DNA of 52,721 bases, from assembly GCF_003287285.1 (NCBI RefSeq), contig NZ_QMIG01000028.1, positions 1 through 52,721 of the forward strand. The letters run 5' to 3'. The translations under genes and the position numbers were made by a program. This DNA comes from Phytoactinopolyspora halophila (GTDB taxonomy: Bacteria; Actinomycetota; Actinomycetes; Jiangellales; Jiangellaceae). Positions 35,635 through 46,000 of this stretch are shown here, piece after piece. The notes beneath the pieces are model-generated. The model made no database searches. It was not told the DNA's origin and saw nothing but the letters and a program-made list of their open reading frames with translations. Numbering within the stretch: the stretch's first letter is position 1; each line of letters begins with the position of its first letter.

Positions 35635-35889
35635 ATGGAAAACTTGGGGGTATTCGAGACGCTTCGGGAAGCGATCGTGGAGACGCTTCCCGAGCTCGAG
35701 CCCGCGGATATCCGCGCTGATGACACACTTCGAGATCTCGGTGCCAACTCGGTGGACCGGATGAACATCATCTCCGAGACGCTCGAGGCGCAGGACTTGA
35801 AAGTTTCGATGGTCGAGTTCGGTGAGCTGAGGACTCTGCAAGAGATCGTCGATCTGATCGAGAAGAAGCGTGCTGCGGCAGCGCAATGA
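35635..35889 (+). CDS. Donor acyl carrier protein of the beta-branching cassette
   Basis: An 84-residue stand-alone ACP. The attachment Ser39 lies in DLGANSVDRMNI. The GANS-x-DR form, in place of the common GxDS, is characteristic of AcpK-type donor ACPs that carry acetyl groups for HMG synthase. It has GAGGAATTGAAG upstream and overlaps the next gene by ATGA. It should be malonylated by the AT and decarboxylated by the following KS. Confidence 0.9.
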   Translation: MENLGVFETLREAIVETLPELEPADIRADDTLRDLGANSVDRMNIISETLEAQDLKVSMVEFGELRTLQEIVDLIEKKRAAAAQ

Positions 35890-37190
35890 GCGGTGAGGAC
35901 GATTTCCCGGACGGAAGCGGCGTCGCGATCACCGGGCTGGGAGTGCAGTGTGCCATCGGTAACGACATCGACGAGTTCACGGATGCGCTACGACGGGGAG
36001 CGTCGGGTATCTCGTACGAGCCGTCGGGGTCCCCGGAGGATGAGCTGCCGGCGGCATTGGGCGTCCGGGGCCGGATTCGACGGGCACCGGCAGCGGTCCT
36101 GGAGCGGCTGACCGAGGTAGACGCGGACGTGCTTGACCGGCTGCGTCGGCTCGTGCGCCGGGCCAGCCGGTCGAAGCAGTACTCCCTGCTCGCGGCGGTC
36201 GAGGCGTGGTCTCAGGCGGGTATACAGGCAGGGCACGACGGTTCCGAGGTGGGCGTCCTGGTCGCCGGAAGTAACCACGGGCACCAGCTGTCGTTCGAGA
36301 TGAGCCAGAAGTACCAGAAGTCGCCGTCGTTCGTCAGGCCGAGCTATGCCCACGAGTTCTGGGATACCGACGTGCTGGGCGCGGCGAGCGAGATGCTGGG
36401 CATCGTCGGCGAGGGCTCAAGCGTCGGTGGTGCGTCCGCTGCCGGGAACGTCGGACTGGTGAAGGCGTTCCAGCTCATCCGCAGCGGTGCTGCGGATGCC
36501 TGCCTGGTCATCGCGCCGATCACCGAACTGTCGATCGTCGAGATGATGGCGATGTGGAACCTCGGAGCTCTCGGCGGTAAGAGCCGTCAAGAACCGGCCG
36601 AGGAACTCAGCCGGCCGTTCGACCGGCAGCACGAGGGCTTCATTTACGGCGAAGGAGCGGCGGCGCTGGTCCTGGAGTCGTATCACCACGCGGCCACGCG
36701 GGGTGCGCGAGCGCTGGCTCGGGTGCGCGGTGGGGTGATCACGCTCGATGGCAACCATCTGACCACGCCCTCGGTGGACGGCGAGGTGCGAGTCATGAAC
36801 CGGGCCTTGCGTTCCGCCGGGATTTCGGCGGCGCAGGTCGACTACGTGAATGCGCACGCCACGTCGACACCGCTGGGAGATCAGGCGGAGGCCGAAGGCT
36901 TGGGACGAGTGTTCGGCGAGTACGGCGACCAGCCGTGGGTGAACTCGACGAAGTCGATGCTCGGCCACTGCCTGGGCTCCGCGTCGGCGCTCGAAGCGGT
37001 GGCCACGGTCCAGCAGCTCCGATACGGATTCGTGCACCCGAATGTCAACCTCAAGGAACCCATCGTCGATACGCTGCGGCTCGCTCCGGCGCACGCAGTG
37101 GACGAACCGTTGAGCTGTGCCATCAACAACGGCTTCGGGTTCGGCGGGATCAACACGTGCGTCGTGCTGGGAACTGGAGACGAAGATTGA
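35886..37190 (+). CDS. Decarboxylating ketosynthase of the beta-branching cassette (Cys to Ser)
   Basis: A 434-residue KS fold in which the nucleophile position is Ser184 (GGASAAGN) instead of Cys, while both catalytic His residues remain (His324 in NAHATSTPLGD, His361 in SMLGHCLGSAS). Such KS proteins cannot condense but decarboxylate malonyl-ACP to acetyl-ACP in beta-branching. The gene overlaps the donor ACP before it and the HMG synthase after it, which fixes the assignment. Confidence 0.92.
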   Translation: MSGEDDFPDGSGVAITGLGVQCAIGNDIDEFTDALRRGASGISYEPSGSPEDELPAALGVRGRIRRAPAAVLERLTEVDADVLDRLRRLVRRASRSKQYSLLAAVEAWSQAGIQAGHDGSEVGVLVAGSNHGHQLSFEMSQKYQKSPSFVRPSYAHEFWDTDVLGAASEMLGIVGEGSSVGGASAAGNVGLVKAFQLIRSGAADACLVIAPITELSIVEMMAMWNLGALGGKSRQEPAEELSRPFDRQHEGFIYGEGAAALVLESYHHAATRGARALARVRGGVITLDGNHLTTPSVDGEVRVMNRALRSAGISAAQVDYVNAHATSTPLGDQAEAEGLGRVFGEYGDQPWVNSTKSMLGHCLGSASALEAVATVQQLRYGFVHPNVNLKEPIVDTLRLAPAHAVDEPLSCAINNGFGFGGINTCVVLGTGDED

Positions 37191-38446
37191 GCGCGGTCGG
37201 AATAGAAGCCATGAACTTCTACGGTGGTACGGCCTATCTGGATGTCGCGGAGCTGGCCGAGCACCGCAACTTGGAGACGCAGCGCTTCGAGAACCTGTTG
37301 ATGCACGCGAAGACCGTGGCGCTGCCCTACGAGGACCCGATCTCGCTCGGAGTCAATGCGGCAAAACCGATCGTCGATTCCCTGTCCGACGCCGACCGGG
37401 ACCGGATCGAACTGCTCGTGACGTGCACTGAGTCAGGCATAGATTTCGGGAAATCCATCAGTACCTATGTTCACGACTATCTCGGGCTGAACAGGAATTG
37501 CCGGCTCTTCGAGGTCAAGAACGCGTGCTACTCGGGGACGGCCGGGTTCCAGATGGCGGTGAACTTCATCCTGGCCCAGGTCTCACCTGGCGCCAAGGCG
37601 CTCGTCGTGGCGACCGACGTGTCCCGGTTCCACGTGGCCGATGCGGGCGAAGCGCTGTCCGAGGACTGGTCGTTCGCCGAGCCGAGCGGCGGTGCCGGAG
37701 CGGCGGCCCTGCTGGTCAGCGACAAGCCGGAGGTCTACCAGGTCGATGTCGGAGCCAATGGCTACTACGGCTACGAGGTCATGGACACCTGCCGGCCCAT
37801 TCCCGACAGCGAGGCGGGCAACGCGGACCTGTCCTTGATGTCCTACCTCGACTGCTGCTACGAGACCTTCGCCGAATACCAGCGACGCGTTCCCGCGGCG
37901 GACTACCGCGAGTCGTTCGACTACCTCGCCTTTCACGTTCCCTTCGGGGGAATGGTGAAGGGTGCGCACCGAAAGATGATGCGCAGGCTCTACCGTGCGG
38001 CGCCACAGGAGATCGAGGACGACTTCGAGCGCCGGGTGGGACCGGGCCTGGCCCATTGCCAGAACGTCGGCAACGTCATGGGTGCCACGGTGCTGCTCGC
38101 GCTTCTCAGCACGATCGACAACGGAGTCTTCGAGAAGCCGAAGCGTATCGGTTGCTTCTCCTACGGATCCGGGTGTTGCTCCGAGTTCCACAGCGGGGTC
38201 GTCACCCCGGGCGGACACGAGAAGCTGCGGCAGATGGACGTCCCGGGGCATCTGAAGCGGCGCCGGAAGATGAGCCTCGAACAGTACGACGCCCTTCTCG
38301 TGCATAACGAGGCCGTTCGTTTCGGTACCCGGAAGGTCGATCTGGACCTCGACCCGTTCGCCGATTTCGTCCACGACATCCAAGGGGCGGGTGTCTTGAT
38401 TCTGCGCAGGATCGACGAGTTCCACCGGGAGTACGAGTGGCTGTAA
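37187..38446 (+). CDS. HMG-CoA synthase-like enzyme of the beta-branching cassette
   Basis: A 419-residue HMGS homologue that adds the acetyl carbanion to the beta-keto group of an ACP-bound chain. Catalytic residues are visible: Glu82 (CTESGIDFGKS), nucleophile Cys114 (NACYSGTAGFQ) and His250 (FHVPFGGMVKGAH). I start it at TTG 37187, overlapping the KS stop, because the family N-terminus reads VGIEAMNFYGGTAYLDV. The much longer open frame upstream is only a shadow of the KS gene. Confidence 0.93.
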   Translation: MSAVGIEAMNFYGGTAYLDVAELAEHRNLETQRFENLLMHAKTVALPYEDPISLGVNAAKPIVDSLSDADRDRIELLVTCTESGIDFGKSISTYVHDYLGLNRNCRLFEVKNACYSGTAGFQMAVNFILAQVSPGAKALVVATDVSRFHVADAGEALSEDWSFAEPSGGAGAAALLVSDKPEVYQVDVGANGYYGYEVMDTCRPIPDSEAGNADLSLMSYLDCCYETFAEYQRRVPAADYRESFDYLAFHVPFGGMVKGAHRKMMRRLYRAAPQEIEDDFERRVGPGLAHCQNVGNVMGATVLLALLSTIDNGVFEKPKRIGCFSYGSGCCSEFHSGVVTPGGHEKLRQMDVPGHLKRRRKMSLEQYDALLVHNEAVRFGTRKVDLDLDPFADFVHDIQGAGVLILRRIDEFHREYEWL

Positions 38447-39222
38447 GCACCGAAACCATCCGCGTCACGTTCGAGGGTGGCGTGTGCTGGATACGGTTCG
38501 ACCGTCCGGAGGCCAAGAACACGATCACGCCGGAACTCATCGCCGAGCTGACGCACGCTCTCGCGTCGTGCGAGGGCTCGGCAAGCATCGTCGTGCTCGA
38601 AGGAAGCCCCGAGGTGTTCTGCTTCGGTGCCGATTTCGAGAGTGTCAGCAGTGGAGCCCGCGCGCACCAGGCGCACGATCAGAATCAGGTCAGCGATCTC
38701 TACGACCTGTGGCTTCGCATGGCGAACGGTCCGTACGTCGTGGTGTCGCACGTACGCGGACAGGCCAACGCGGGCGGGGTGGGATTCGTCGCGGCCAGCG
38801 ACGTGGTCGTCGCGGACGAGTCCGCCGTGTTCAGCCTGTCGGAGCTGCTGTTCGGGCTGTTCCCCGCCATGGTGCTCCCGTTCCTGTCGCGCAAGATCGG
38901 GCGGCAGAAGGCGCACTACATGACCTTGATGACCAAGCCCGTCCCAGTCGCGCAGGCGGCGGAGTGGGGACTGGTCGATGCGTACGGGAAGAACAGCGAC
39001 AACGTGCTGCGCCGGCATCTGTCGCGGCTCACCAAGATCCCCGCCGAGGCGATTCACCGATACAAGCGGTACATGGCCGAACTCGACACCCTCGTGCACG
39101 ACAGCAGGGACGCAGCGATAGCGGCCAATCTCGAGATCTTTTCCGACAGCGCCAACCTGGCGCGTGTCTCCCGGTTCGTCGAGGACGGCATCTATCCATG
39201 GGAGGCATTGCCGAATGACTGA
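38437..39222 (+). CDS. Enoyl-CoA hydratase homologue ECH1 (dehydratase)
   Basis: A 261-residue crotonase-fold protein. The oxyanion-hole segments are VFCFGADFES and VRGQANAGGVGFVAASDVVVADESAVFSLSELLFGLFPAMVLPFL, matching the PksH-like ECH1 group that dehydrates the HMG-type intermediate. It begins with GTG inside the end of the HMGS gene and overlaps the next ECH gene. Assignment as ECH1 rather than ECH2 rests on order and on the SELLFGLFP segment. Confidence 0.88.
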   Translation: MAVSTETIRVTFEGGVCWIRFDRPEAKNTITPELIAELTHALASCEGSASIVVLEGSPEVFCFGADFESVSSGARAHQAHDQNQVSDLYDLWLRMANGPYVVVSHVRGQANAGGVGFVAASDVVVADESAVFSLSELLFGLFPAMVLPFLSRKIGRQKAHYMTLMTKPVPVAQAAEWGLVDAYGKNSDNVLRRHLSRLTKIPAEAIHRYKRYMAELDTLVHDSRDAAIAANLEIFSDSANLARVSRFVEDGIYPWEALPND

Positions 39223-39979
39223 GCCGGTGGTGCAGCTGGAATCCCCGGCGCCCGGAGTGGCGCTGATCGTGATGCAGGACAAGGACAACAAGAACACGTT
39301 CACTCCCGAGCTGGTGTCGGGCCTCGCCCAGGCTTTCCAGGAGGTTTCCGACGACGAGAGCTACCGCGCGGTGGTGCTGACCGGGTTCGGGAACTACTTC
39401 GCGTCGGGCGGGACCCAGCAGGATCTGATCGCGATCCAGGAGGGTCACGCGGCCTTCACATCGGACGACGGCGGCAGCGGAGCAGGCACGTACAGCATCC
39501 CGCTGGACTGCAGGATTCCGGTGGTGGCGGCGATGCAGGGACACGGCATCGGCGGCGGGCTGTGCCTGGGCCTCTTCTGCGATTTCGTCATCATGTCCGA
39601 GGAGAGCGTGTACACGGCGAGTTTCATGAAGTACGGCTTCACACCGGGTTTCGGCGCGACGCTCGTGCTGCCGGCCAAGCTCGGAACGGTCCTCGCCGAA
39701 GAGTTCTTGATTACCGCCCGCACGTTCCGGGGATCGGAGCTGGCCAAACGGGGTTGTCCGTACGAGGTGATGCCGCGGCGCGACGTGCTGGACCGCGCCG
39801 TGGAGCTGGCGACACTCATCGCGGAGAAACCTCGCCTGTCGTTGGTCACCCTGAAAGATCATCTGGTGGCGGACCTGAGGAATCGGTTGCCAGGCGTCAT
39901 CGAAGAGGAGCTTCGCATGCACGATGTGACATTTCATCAGCCAGAAGTGCGTGAGCGAATTCTCTCCCTCTACGAGTGA
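39215..39979 (+). CDS. Enoyl-CoA hydratase homologue ECH2 (decarboxylase)
   Basis: A 254-residue crotonase-fold protein of the PksI-like ECH2 type, which decarboxylates the glutaconyl intermediate to leave a beta-methyl or exomethylene branch. Key segments are FGNYFASGGTQQDL, QGHGIGGGLCLGLFCDFVIMSEES and TASFMKYGFTPGFGATLVLPAKLG. The ATG at 39215 overlaps the end of ECH1. It completes the five-protein cassette and is followed after 96 bases by the megasynthase. Confidence 0.9.
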   Translation: MTEPVVQLESPAPGVALIVMQDKDNKNTFTPELVSGLAQAFQEVSDDESYRAVVLTGFGNYFASGGTQQDLIAIQEGHAAFTSDDGGSGAGTYSIPLDCRIPVVAAMQGHGIGGGLCLGLFCDFVIMSEESVYTASFMKYGFTPGFGATLVLPAKLGTVLAEEFLITARTFRGSELAKRGCPYEVMPRRDVLDRAVELATLIAEKPRLSLVTLKDHLVADLRNRLPGVIEEELRMHDVTFHQPEVRERILSLYE

Positions 39980-40075
39980 GAGCTGATCGGAACAAGGGAC
40001 TCGAGGTCGGGGCGAGACATGCGCCGAGGTGGACGACGGCCAGGCCGGATAGGACGACGGACGAGGGGACGAGAC

Positions 40076-43000
40076 ATGGACGACGCGCCCGCGCCGGAGC
40101 CATCGGTGCGCACTCTTGCTGATCTGCCCGAACGCTATCCGGCAGACCGGCATCTCGTCTTCCGCGAGGACGTCGGCACGCAGGCATCGCTGTCCGGCGA
40201 CCAGCTGCGTCGCCGGGCGCGCCAGCTCGGCGCGGCACTGCAGGACCGGCTCGAGCCGCACGCGAAGGTGCTGCTCTTCCTGCCGGATGCGCTGGACTAC
40301 ATCTGCGGGCTCGCCGGATGTTTCTACGCGAACGAGGTGGCCGTACCGATGATGGCGGACGTCACCGACGACCCGGATGACGTCGTGAAGCGACTGCGCA
40401 CCCTGGCCGGATCGGCCGATGCCCGGTGCGTCGTCACCACCGCCGAGGTAGCTGATCGCCTCCAGGACGAGCCCGAGTTGGCGACGCTGACCGTGCTCGA
40501 CATCCACGACATCGCCGGTGTCGCCGGTGCCGACGGGTCATCCTCGGGTACGGCCGATGCCGAGGCCGAGGAGGCTAATTCCGCGTCGACGTTGCGGTTC
40601 CCTGCGGCAGACGACCCGGCGATGTTCCTGTTCACCTCGGGATCGACCGCTGAGCCCAAGGGCGTGATGATGACGCATCACGCCTTCGTGGAGCAGTTGC
40701 GGTTGACGGTGGATCTCTGGCAGGCACGTCAGGACAGCGTGGTGGTCTCCTGGTTGCCGCTTTCTCACAACTTCGGCCTGTCCGTGGGTGCGTTGGTGCC
40801 ACTGTTGGTCGGCCTGGATAGCGTCATCTTGCCGGCCAGCAGTTTCGTGAAGCGTCCAGAACTCTGGCTACGGACGATAGACGAGTATGGCGCCACCCAT
40901 ACGGGCGCGCCGAACTTCGCGTTCGACTACCTGTGTGATCACGTCTCTGTCGACGAGCTGGCCTCGGACGGCGTCTCCCTGGCGTCACTCACGGAGGTCC
41001 TGTGCGCGGGCGAGCTGATCCGCGAAGAGACCTATCGGCGCTTCGTGACCACGTTCGGCGCGATCGGGATGTCGCCTTCCGCTTTCTGTCCCAACTACGG
41101 CATGACCGAGGCTGGTGCGTTCGTCACGGACCCGCCCACGGCCGAGCCGGTGTTTCGCACTGTCGATCTGGCGGAACTGGAGCAGGGACGGGCCGTGCCA
41201 CCGGGCGATGGCGGGGAGGGCAAGGTCGTGGCCTCCGTAGGTGAGCCGAGCCCGGGTGTGGACCTGCGAATCGTCGATCCGCAGCGGCACGTGGAGTGCG
41301 CTCCCGGCGAGGTGGGAGAGCTCTGGGTCAAGACGCCCGGAGCCTTCAGCGGGTACTACAAGAACGAGTCGGCGACACGTGAGGTGCTCTCGGCGGCCCT
41401 GGAACACGGTGCCGGAGGCTACCTTCGCACTGGCGATCTCGGATTCGTCGAGGATGGCCGGGTCTTCATCGTCGGGCGCGAGAAGGAACTCATCATCGTC
41501 CGCGGGGAAAACCACTATCCCGTGGACATCGAAGCCACCATCACGGCGACGATGTCCGGTGAATCCCGGCCGGTGACCGTGTTCGGCTGCGAGATCGACG
41601 ACGAGGAGCAGGTCGTCGCCATCCAGGAGGCCGACCCTTCGACCAGCGAGGAGGAATGTCGCCGGCTGCTGGAGTCGGCAGTCGTGGCGATCTCGGAGAA
41701 ACATCGGGTGCGATGCTTCGAGATCGCGCTCGTGGCGCCCGGCAGCATCGCGCGCTCGCCGATCGGGAAGATCTTGCGGAAACGGACCAGAACGGCCTAT
41801 GTGGATGGCGAGCTGCCCATCTTCTACTCGTATCGGGACGGCGAGTTCGCTTCGCGTGGCGCAAGCCAGGGTTCGGCTGCGGCGGCCGGCTCGTCGCAGG
41901 GCAGGCACGGTTCCGATGAGCCGGAATCCGGTGCGCGGGAATCCGATGAACCGGAACCCGATGAGTTGGAAGCGGTGCCCGCGGCACCGAGAGGCGTGGT
42001 GGACACCCTCGTGTCCGAGGTGTTCGGTCCGGTCCTCGGGCGTTCATCGGAATCGCTGGCCGCCTCCCGGCGCTTCGCAGAGCTCGGGCTGGACTCGGTC
42101 GACTATGTCCAGCTGGCGCGTCGCATCGAGGACGTCTTCGGTATCTCCTTCGGCCCGTCCATGCTGTTCAAGCACAAGACCATCGAGGAGCTGGCGGCAT
42201 TCCTCGCGTCCACGGCCCCGGCTGGCCAGGTGCGCGCTCCCACCGTGTCGAGCAGCGTTCCGGCCCATGCGGAAGTCCCCGAAGCCCCGCAAGGGATCGC
42301 CGTCGTCGGTGTGAGCTGCCGGTTTCCCGAGGCAACGGACGTGGAAAGCTTCTGGCAGAACCTCGTCGCCGAGAAGGACTGCATCACCTCGATCGAGAAC
42401 GAACGACCGGAGATCATCGAGGCGTACCGTCGCCACTACGGCGACGGTATGGATTCCTTTCCCCGGTACAGCGGATTCGTCGACGACGTCGCCGATTTCG
42501 ACGCCGACTTCTTCGGTATCTCGCCGCTCGAAGCGCAGAGTATGGACCCGCAGCAGCGCAAGGTACTGGAGATGTCGTGGCGGGCCATCGAGGACGCCGG
42601 CTACGGGCCGTCGCAACTCGGTGGCCAGAACGTGGGCGTGTTCGTCGGCGTGCACAACGTCGACTACTCCGAGCTGGTGTCGCTGGAGCCCGGGGTCGTC
42701 GACGTTTACGGTGCGTACCTCGACTCGGGGCTGCACACGAGCTTGGTCGCGAATCGGGTCTCGCGATGGTTCGACTTCCATGGCCCCAGCGAGATCATCA
42801 ACACGGCCTGTTCCAGCTCGCTGATCGCGATACATCACGCCATCCAGTCCATCCGTGCGGGCGCCAGCTCCACCGCGCTCGTGGCTGGTGTGAACGTGCT
42901 GCTGTCGCCACGTCCGTATCGCGTGAGCATGCGCGCGGGCATGCTCTCCGGCGGCGGGCGGTGCCGCACCTTCGACGCTGCCGCCGACGGCTTCGTCCGC

Positions 43001-46000
43001 TCGGAAGGCTACGCCGCCGTCCTGTTGAAGCCGCTCGAGCAGGCGAAGGCGGACGGGGACACGATTTACGGCGTCATCAAGTCGTCCGCGGTCAATCACG
43101 ACGGCAGATCCAACTCGCTGCGGGCCCCCAACCTCACGGCGCAAAAGGAACTGATCAAGTCCGCCTACCTCGATTCCGGGCTGCCTCTGGAGACGGTCGG
43201 ATACATCGAGGCCCACGGCACCGGCACGGCCCTGGGCGATCCGATCGAGGTGCAGGCGTTGCAGGAGGCATTCGCCGAGATCGAGCCGAACCTGCCCGAG
43301 AGATTCTGTGGACTCGGTTCGGTCAAAGCCAACATCGGTCACCTCGAATCCGCGGCGGGACTTGCCGGTCTCATCAAGGTTCTGCTCGGGCTGCGCCACG
43401 GGACGCTACCGGGGCTGGCGCATTTCCAGAACCTGAACCCGCACATCTCCCTGCAGGGCAGTCCGTTCTACGTCGTCGAGCGGACCCGGGAGTGGAACCG
43501 CCACGTGGACGAGAACGGCAACGAATCTCCCCGACGGGCCGGGATCAGCTCGTTCGGATTCGGCGGCGCGAACGGGCACGTCGTCGTCGAAGAACACATC
43601 GACCCGCGCGAGCGGCGCGCTGTTCGGCATTCCGCTCGGCGTTCCACGCGGCCGGTCCCCATCCTGCTCTCCGCGAAGACCGCGGACGCGCTGACCGGCC
43701 GGGCACGGGAGCTGTCGGCGTTCGTGCGTGAACGCTCCGTCTCGCTGGACGACGTCGCCTACACGCTGCAGGTCGGGCGGGACGAGATGGCACGACGGGT
43801 CGCGTTCCTGGTCGGCAGCACCGAGGAACTGTGCGAGAGCCTCGACCGCTTTGTGCGTGGCGACGACCCGGCCGAGGGAACGTTCCAGCCCAGGCCGTGG
43901 CAGAACAGCGAGCTGCTGTCCATGTTCTCGGACGCCGAGATGCAAGAGGCCATCGAGAAATGGATCGCGAGGGGGAGATACGAGCGCCTCCTCGAGCTGT
44001 GGGTCAACGGATTGGACCTCGATGGCAGGGTGCTGGGCGGCGAGGGGAACCCGTGTCGCATCCCGCTGCCCACGTACCCGTTCGCTCGTGAACGGCACTG
44101 GTTGTCGCCGGCTCCCGCGTCCGACGCGGCACCGGTGGCGCCGGCGGCACCTGCTGCCGTGCCGGACACCGGGGGTCAGCGGAACGCCGGGCACGAGCCG
44201 GGTGAGCTGATGCTGTTCGAAGAGGTCTGGGAGGACGAGCCCCTCGCAGACGCCACGGCAGACGTTCGTACCGTGATCTGCCTGCTCTCCTCTCCCGAGC
44301 ATCAGGCGGCGTTCACCGAGCAGCTGCGCGCCGCCGATCCCCGGGCGATGCCGGTGTTCGTGTCGAAGAACGGCCGGGGCATGGACCAGGGCGAAGGCAA
44401 CGACGGTAAGGACCGCAATGACGGGAAGGACGGAACCGGTCCCGTCATTGCCGTCGACCCGGATGACGTCGAGTCCTTCGTGACGGCGTTGCAGACCATC
44501 GCCGATCGGTACGGCAGGCCCGATGCCGTCGTCTATCTGTGGGCTTTCGAGGATCCCGCCGAACTCCACAACTACACGAACATCGTCCACTTGCTGCATG
44601 CCATGGCGCGCACATCCCTCGGTGCGCAGCGGCTCGTCCTGTCCGCGCAGCCAGCCAGCGAGCTTGACCGTTGCTACGTGGAGTCCTGGATCGGGTTCGA
44701 GCGGTCGTTGCGGCAGGCCATCCCCGACCTCCGCGCTGCGGCGATCTGCCCGATGGACGTTGGCACGAACCCGGCCGAGGACCTGCGGGCCTGGCTGCCC
44801 ACGCTGACGAGCGAGCTGCGGGCCGATCGGGCCGGGAGCGTCCTGTACCGGGACGGCAGGCGTCAGGTGAGCGCGCTGCGTGAGGTGAGCGCACCGGCCG
44901 CCGGAGACACCATTCGGCGTGGTGGGACCTACCTGATCACCGGAGGATGCGGTGGCCTGGGATTCCTGTTCGCACGGCACCTCGCGTCAACGGCGAACGT
45001 CAATCTGATCCTTACCGGGCGCTCCGCGCTGGACGAGCGGCAACGCGAGCAGCTGTCGGAACTGGAGGCGCTGGGTAGTCGCGTGCTGCACATCCAGGCC
45101 GACGTGAGTGACGAGACAGCGATGCGCTCCGGACTGGAACGGGCGCGCGCGACGTTCGGTCCCGTCCACGGTGTCGTTCATGCTGCCGGTGTCGATGCCC
45201 GCGGAACTGTCGTCGACCGCACCGCGCAGGCCTTCGACGAGCTGTTACATCCCAAGATCTCGGGCACGCTCGTGCTCGATGAGCTGCTGAAGGACGATCC
45301 GCTGGACTTCAGCTGCTACTTCTCCTCCGTAGCGGCGGTCGTGGGTGACTTCGGCTCCTGCGCGTACGCTGCGGGGAACCGTTTCCAGAACGCGTACGCG
45401 CGTTACCGGGAGGAGCGGGGCTACCCGGGACGTTCCATCGCGATCAACTGGCCGTTGTGGGCGTCCGGCGGCATGAACCTCGCCAGCGAGGACAGCACCA
45501 AGCTGTACCTGAAGTCCAGCGGTCAGCGGGCACTGGAGAGCACCGAAGGTGTCGACGTCTTCGACCGTCTCCTGCCTGGTGGCCCGCGCCAGTGTCTGGT
45601 GATGAGCGGTGATCCGGAGCGTATCCGCCGGTTCTTGCGAACGGGTCCCGCCGGCGACGCGACGCGGCACCCGGTGCACTCGCCGGGCTCGGCCCCGGAG
45701 CGGATAGGGCCCACGGCTGAGCCGGTGCGGGCCGTCCAGCCGGGGCGGGCTGTCGAGCCGGAGCTGGACACCGGGAGCCTTCAGGCGCGCGTGCGCGCCG
45801 ACCTGAAGGAGAAGGTCAGTGCCTTGCTGCGGATCCCACGCGAGCGCATCGACCCCGGCGAGAACCTGGCCGACTTCGGGTTCGACTCCGTCAGCCTTAC
45901 GGACCTGGCGGGCGAACTGTCGTCGCACTTCGGCATTGCGATCACCCCGGCACTGTTCTTCGACTGCCCGACCCTGGAGACGCTGAGCCGGCACTACGCG

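Noticed and set aside
35886-37190. Cys-to-Ser KS read as a broken pseudogene
   Set aside because: Cys replacement is the defining feature of the decarboxylating KS of beta-branching cassettes, and both His residues and all operon overlaps are intact.
43406-44980. 524-codon open frame on the minus strand
   Set aside because: Same reason: it mirrors KS1 and KR1 coding sequence and shows no family motifs.
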